64,000 bases of DNA from Cheiracanthium punctorium (taxonomy: Eukaryota > Arthropoda > Arachnida > Araneae > Cheiracanthiidae): contig JAWZYV010012284.1 in assembly GCA_038373885.1 (NCBI GenBank), positions 310,001 to 374,000 on the forward strand. The letters are read 5' to 3'. The first letter of the stretch is position 1. Each line of letters opens with the position of its first letter. This document shows positions 37,401 through 43,400 of this stretch, piece after piece. Made by a program: the position numbers and the translations under genes. Under the pieces are notes generated by a model, which was given only the letters and a program-made list of their open reading frames with translations, was not told where the DNA came from and made no database searches.

Positions 37401-40400
37401 TTTTGGAAACAGCTTGAAAATAACCCTTAGAAGCAAATTCTCACTTTAGTAACTTCTACAAGTAAGGAGTTATTTATAAACTTCAGAGAAAAAAATGGCG
37501 TATCTTGTAGAAAATTTCAAAATTTGTATAATTAATTTCTCGGTAATTAATTACCTTAGAACTTTCAAAATTGAGATTTAGAGTTATCCTATTCCATAAA
37601 TAATTTACACAAAGTTTCATGAAAATCTAAGTTGGTGTGGTGAACTGCATTGTTTGATCTGACGTGGAATGATCCACATATTAACAGATTTATTAATTTC
37701 TCTTTTCTCTTCTAGGAAATACACAATTAGAAGAAAAAAAGTAAGTTGCAACATACATTTATTTTTACTGTAATTTTATATACCTTAATGTTCTAATTAG
37801 AAATTTTAGGTTAGTTTAAATTACATGTTCGCATATCTAAATATGTATTTGATGGCTTTCGGTTTATAAATAAATGTTTTATACCGTAAAATCCAGTTGC
37901 TTTTTTTTAAGTGTATAATCTTGGGTAAGACGATCCGACTTTTACTTTGTATTTAGTACAGAGTTTTATAGCTTTGACTGTTAAATTAGAATTTTACCGT
38001 TGTTATTAAAAATGCTTCAGCACTACTTAGTGATTGAATTATGATATTAAAAATACTAGATGATATTAAAAATACACTGACGAGCCAAAACATTATGACC
38101 ACCCCCATATTTTTCAATGAACTCGTCTGGATGACATGGAGAACGCGTGATTAAGTGGGAATGGCATTTAACTGTTGCTGGAGAAGGTGAGGAACCATTC
38201 TTGTACTTAGTTTGTGAGTGATGGGAAAAGCTGTTGATCTAAGCGAATTTGATAGAGGGCAGGTTATAATGGTCCGAAAACTCGGAACGAATATCTCCGA
38301 ATCTGCGGTCGGTTGTTAATGATCTGCCGTAGTTCGTATTTATAAAAAGTGGATTCAGGACGGTGAAACCAGCAGTAGACGCCAATATTTTGGGCGTCCA
38401 CTTATCATCAAAGGAAGTGGACGGTGCAGACTGTCCCGCCTAGTACAGCAAAATCGGCAGCAGACAGTATCTCAGCTGACGCCCAATGCAATGCAGGTCC
38501 ATGTACAAGTGTTTCGGAACACACAATTCAGCGGACACTGTTGGGTATGGGACGTCGAATCAGACGACTCATTTGTGTGCCTCTGCTTACCAAGCATCGT
38601 TTTCAGCTACGATTACATTGGACACGGAAATATCGAGACTGGACCATGAATATGTGAAAGAATGTTGCATGGTCGAATAAATCCCGGTTTCTCCTTCATC
38701 TCGTTGATTGTCGTGTCAGGGTACGCTATCTTCCAGGAGAAAAGATGCTCCCCTCTCCCCGGCAGCTCAGAGCTCAAACACCACCATGTTCCAATACTTC
38801 GACTTTGTGTGACCGCTGCTGAAATATTTGGTACAGCTTGTCTCCAGTTATCGACTAAGAACTCGCGGCATCCATGACCAGGTGAGTTACAGCTGTTTTT
38901 AAGGCCAAAGGAGGTGAAACGAGTTATTGAACAGGTGGTCATAATGTTGTGGCACTTCGGTGTATATCTGACATAATTACGTTACTTAATTTCTCAGTTA
39001 AATAAGTATTCTATATTTTAAGCGTATAAGAATATGCAACACATCTTTTGAACTCAAAGATTTTATTTAAACTCTTGAAAATTTTCTTTTATTCTAATAT
39101 CTTGTAGAAAGAATGTATTGGAAATGCTAAAAATAATAAGAAAAAAAAAGAAATTTCATTTCATATAAAGTTCTTTTTCATAAATTTAGGATCCCTTTTC
39201 TCTTTTTTTTAAATACATGCTTAATTTTATTTAATGAACGCAACCCGACTGAACACACACACACACACTTCAATTAATTCATGTTATCTATAAAATATAT
39301 TATGTGTAATTTTAATTAGTGCTTTGTTTTCCTTTTTAGAATTTCGCGATTTAATTCTAATTATTTCTCTATAATGTGATTTGAATTTTAGACCAGCCAC
39401 GTGTCCAGATGGAGAACATAAGGTGTTCAATCACTGTCTATGTGAACATAGAGAAGATGAACAGCTAAAACACTTTACATCAGGTAAACATTTTATTGAT
39501 TAAAAATTCATTACTTACGGAAGACGAAGCTTCCAATTATTTTAACAAGTTATGACGCGAGGTGTATACTTGCACAGTTTAATTACGGCGTTTCTAACAA
39601 TCTGAGCTGTTTATTATTATTAAGAGTGGTATTTCTGCCCGTGATAGGGGAAAAAAAAGTTACATAAATCGTATATTTAGTATATGATTTATGGTACTTG
39701 CTATTGGTCTATGGTACATTAGGATACTTGCAGGTATGTAATATTTTCCTCAAGAGAGATGGTCATAGAAAGGAGTCACCTTCTCTGAAAATGGCCTAGG
39801 AATATTTGAAGGTGATCCAGGCAAAGAAAATTAAAGTGTCAAAATTTTTCAAAAAGAAAAGAGACTGTCTCTTCAACCAATGAAAATATGTACTAAAAGT
39901 CAAACAAAGCGACGTAAGTGTTCTACACAGAGCATGAGAAAAATTTCTTAAATGATGATTCAACAGTGATCTAAATTCTACCATTCTACCAGTTGCTTCT
40001 TTTCATGGATCTAAATAATTATGCAACCACGTTTTGAGGTCTTGATCAATTTTCACCATATAGCAGTGAAATATCAAATCTAGGATAGCTGAGGCTGAAG
40101 AGAACCATTAAGAAAATATAAAGCAATGTATGCATTGTAATTTCAAGTAACTGAAGCACAAATATGTAGGCCGCTCTTCAAAATGCTTGAAAAACATCCC
40201 TGTAAGAAATATTGAAAATATTATACCATAAACCTACTAGTTTTTTTTCTTTATATCAAAATATTCCTATAATTTTTATACACACTGTAGCAGCAGTTCT
40301 CAACCTTTTAACGTCGCCCCCCCTCAACAAAGGCTAACTTACGGTGGCGCCCCCGCACATTTTTCAGCTTACATTCAGTTTTTTAATCTTTAACAATGAA

Positions 40401-43400
40401 CATTTAGTTGAATTTTCTTTAAAAAATGTTATCAGTAAAATGTGAACGTTCATTATAAGCGAAAATGGATATATTTTTGAGTAAAAATGAGAATAAATAA
40501 GACGATTTTTAAAAACATCTATCACTACTTGCTCGATGGTTTTTCTCGCCCTCTCCCCCCTCCCCTGAAAACGTTCTGCGCCCCATAGGTTGAGAAATGC
40601 TGCACTATACGTTAATTTATTTTTTGTAGAAATGCATTTCGAAAGTGTTAAATGTCTGAATTTCTACATTTATAACAACCTTTTTATGCATTTTATATTT
40701 TCTAGATAGTTATGTAATTATAGAAAACAGCAAGCCCGATGTCACAGGTGAAGCCACTGCTAAAGCAGATAATGTATATTGGAAAAAGTTACCAATAAAT
40801 TCTTCTAGCAGCAATGAAAATTTCTTAAATCCAAGATTAAAAATAAAAGTAAGAGTTTTTATCTTCTATAGTTCATAACGCCTTGTGCATGACGCTCATA
40901 ACTTTAAATTTTGTACAGCCTCTTGAGCAGAATAGCACCTCTATAACAGTCATATTATTTTACTATGTTTATGACGTGTATTTACATTTTTAAATTGTTA
41001 GAATTAGTTATATTATTAATTTTTATGGTAATTTTAATAGTCAATTATCTTAAGTAAGGATTTTTATTAATAGTAATATTCGAAATAACTGGTGCCTAAA
41101 GGTTAAAATTAATCTATTTTTTATGAATATTGTTATTTTACAAATCTTTTAATTCAACTGAATGACTTTATTTTTATAATTTTAAGTAATAATTAATAAT
41201 ATGCATTGCACATTTACGCATCTATCTAACTGAATACTGAGTGTCCAAAATTGAATTAGAAAAAACATAAGATGACCGATACGTGATTCTTGCTGCATAT
41301 ATTTTGTTCAATCAGGGAGTTTTAGTTTGAAGGTCACTGTGATTGTTGCTGCTGTAATTAATTCATTAAAGATGACATGTGATCGAAATAGTTCATAGGC
41401 CGCTATAACCTGAAATTAGTATTCCCAAGAATCCCCAACATAAATAAATATTCAGAATAACGGAGATCGTTGTATATTTATTTTCCAAAAGTTTATTCAT
41501 GTAATATTTAAATTAGTGATCATCGCCCCGAAGGCGTTACATAATTCCAAATAGTATTTCCGTAAAATTAATAAAATGAGATCTGAGGAGATGTAATTTT
41601 TGGTGATAATTTTGTGAAAATTTTAATTAGGAGGAGCAAAGATCATGGCAAAGAATTAGCTCACGAATCCCGATGAAAAGCAGTCATTCCTTCAGGAGCA
41701 CATTCGTACTTTCAAGACGGTATCCGGTAAATCAGGCTACTCATCAGACACTTAATTCAGAGGTATACAGAAGATGTGGCTGTACAACAGTCACTTCTGG
41801 CGCTCTACGGACGATATAACAAAAACGATAGACGGTTTGTTTCAATTATGAGCATTAGGACAAGACATTTCGAGGTCAGCTGTGCACATGTCAGTTTCGT
41901 TTAGCTGACTATATAAGTTGTCTGGTTCCAGCTCTGAACGTTTTTTATTTGTCTGCTTACCGATCGAGTACGTGAAATTGATTTGGTAAAGGTAACTAGT
42001 GCATTCAGAAATATTTATTATTCGGAGCCTTTGAAAAGTCCCTTGGCATTTTCCTGAAAAAGGCTTTTTATAAAAGAATTTGTTAATGCAAATAATAAGT
42101 ACAACAGAAAAACCACCCAAAATACTGATTTTAAAAGATAAAATTTTAAAAAAATGAGTAAAAGTCACACATAAAATGATACTTATAAAGGGACGATCGT
42201 TTCGACCGAAAATTTTTTCAGTCTTCATCAGCCGTCATATTTAGTCTCATGAAAATGTAGGAAATGAAATATAAACACAAACAAGCATGTTGACTCTTGG
42301 AAAAAAGAAAAAGTGAGAAACCAAAGAGATTAAAGGAAGGAGAAAAAGAGGGGTTGGTTGAAAAGAAAAATTAGAATAGAATAAAATATGGACTAACAAA
42401 AGTACATAAATAAATAAAAGAAGCTAAAAAGAAATCAGATACACGCAAACACACACACACAAAAATAAAATAAAAATAAAAGACAGAACACACAAAAAAC
42501 AAAAACAAAAATAACATAAAAACACAAGTATAGTTATTTTTTATCATTTATATGTACAGGACAACACATTTTTTAAATTATATAAGAATAAGATTAAACA
42601 TAAAGGGAAAACAGAAAAACTAACAAAAATAAATAAAATAATAAGAAAGAAAAATAAATAAATAAATAAATAATTACTCGATTAAATAAAAAAACTAGCA
42701 GCAGATGAAAAAGGGGGAGAGTGTAGACGAAGAATGTAAATAGAATCTTACAGAAACAGCTTCCAAGCAGAGTGAACAAAAAGAACAGAAGTACCATCGT
42801 TCACAATACGTTCCTAGTGCTGTGCAACTGAAAAACTTTCGAAAAAATCAAGATCGGACAAAGACTGAGGAGTGCACAAGATCTTAGCCTTAGGAAACTC
42901 AAAACGATGGTTGGAATTCCAGCAATGGGGGGGGGGGCAACAGTTTGGAAAGCTCTCCAAATCCTCTATTGCATCATACTGTTAGAATTCTAATCTGCCC
43001 GAAATCCCATTGCCGCATAAATTTTTGTGCACTGCAAGCGCTTAGCCACTGCATCAGTAATGGCTTCAAAGCGTCTACATTATTTATGCCTTGTCATACT
43101 GTTATTCTGTTATACATTACTGTTCTGTTATACATTTCTGTTTACTGTTATACATTATTTATGCCTTGTCGTACTGTTATACTGATCGTTTCGACCGAAA
43201 ATTTTTTCAGTCTTCATCAGCCGTCATATTTAGTCTCATGAAAATGTAGGAAATGAAATATAAACACAAACAAGCATGTTGACTCTTGGAAAAAAGAAAA
43301 AGTGAGAAACCAAAGAGATTAAAGGAAGGAGAAAAAGAGGGGTTGGTTGAAAAGAAAAATTAGAATAGAATAAAATATGGACTAACAAAAGTACATAAAT

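Larger units (their letters stand above)
33389..37715 (+). other. Intron after the transmembrane exon (4.3 kb)
   Basis: Contains a CA/TA/TGTA microsatellite (34613-34645), a mariner-type MITE (35370-35620) and a dead mariner copy (36860-37345). The rest is AT-rich with nothing recognised. Confidence 0.6.

Noticed and set aside
42594..42797. Hydrophobic minus-strand frame resembling a membrane peptide
   Set aside because: It is the translation of an A/T simple-repeat tract inside the Penelope-like fragment; the composition explains it.
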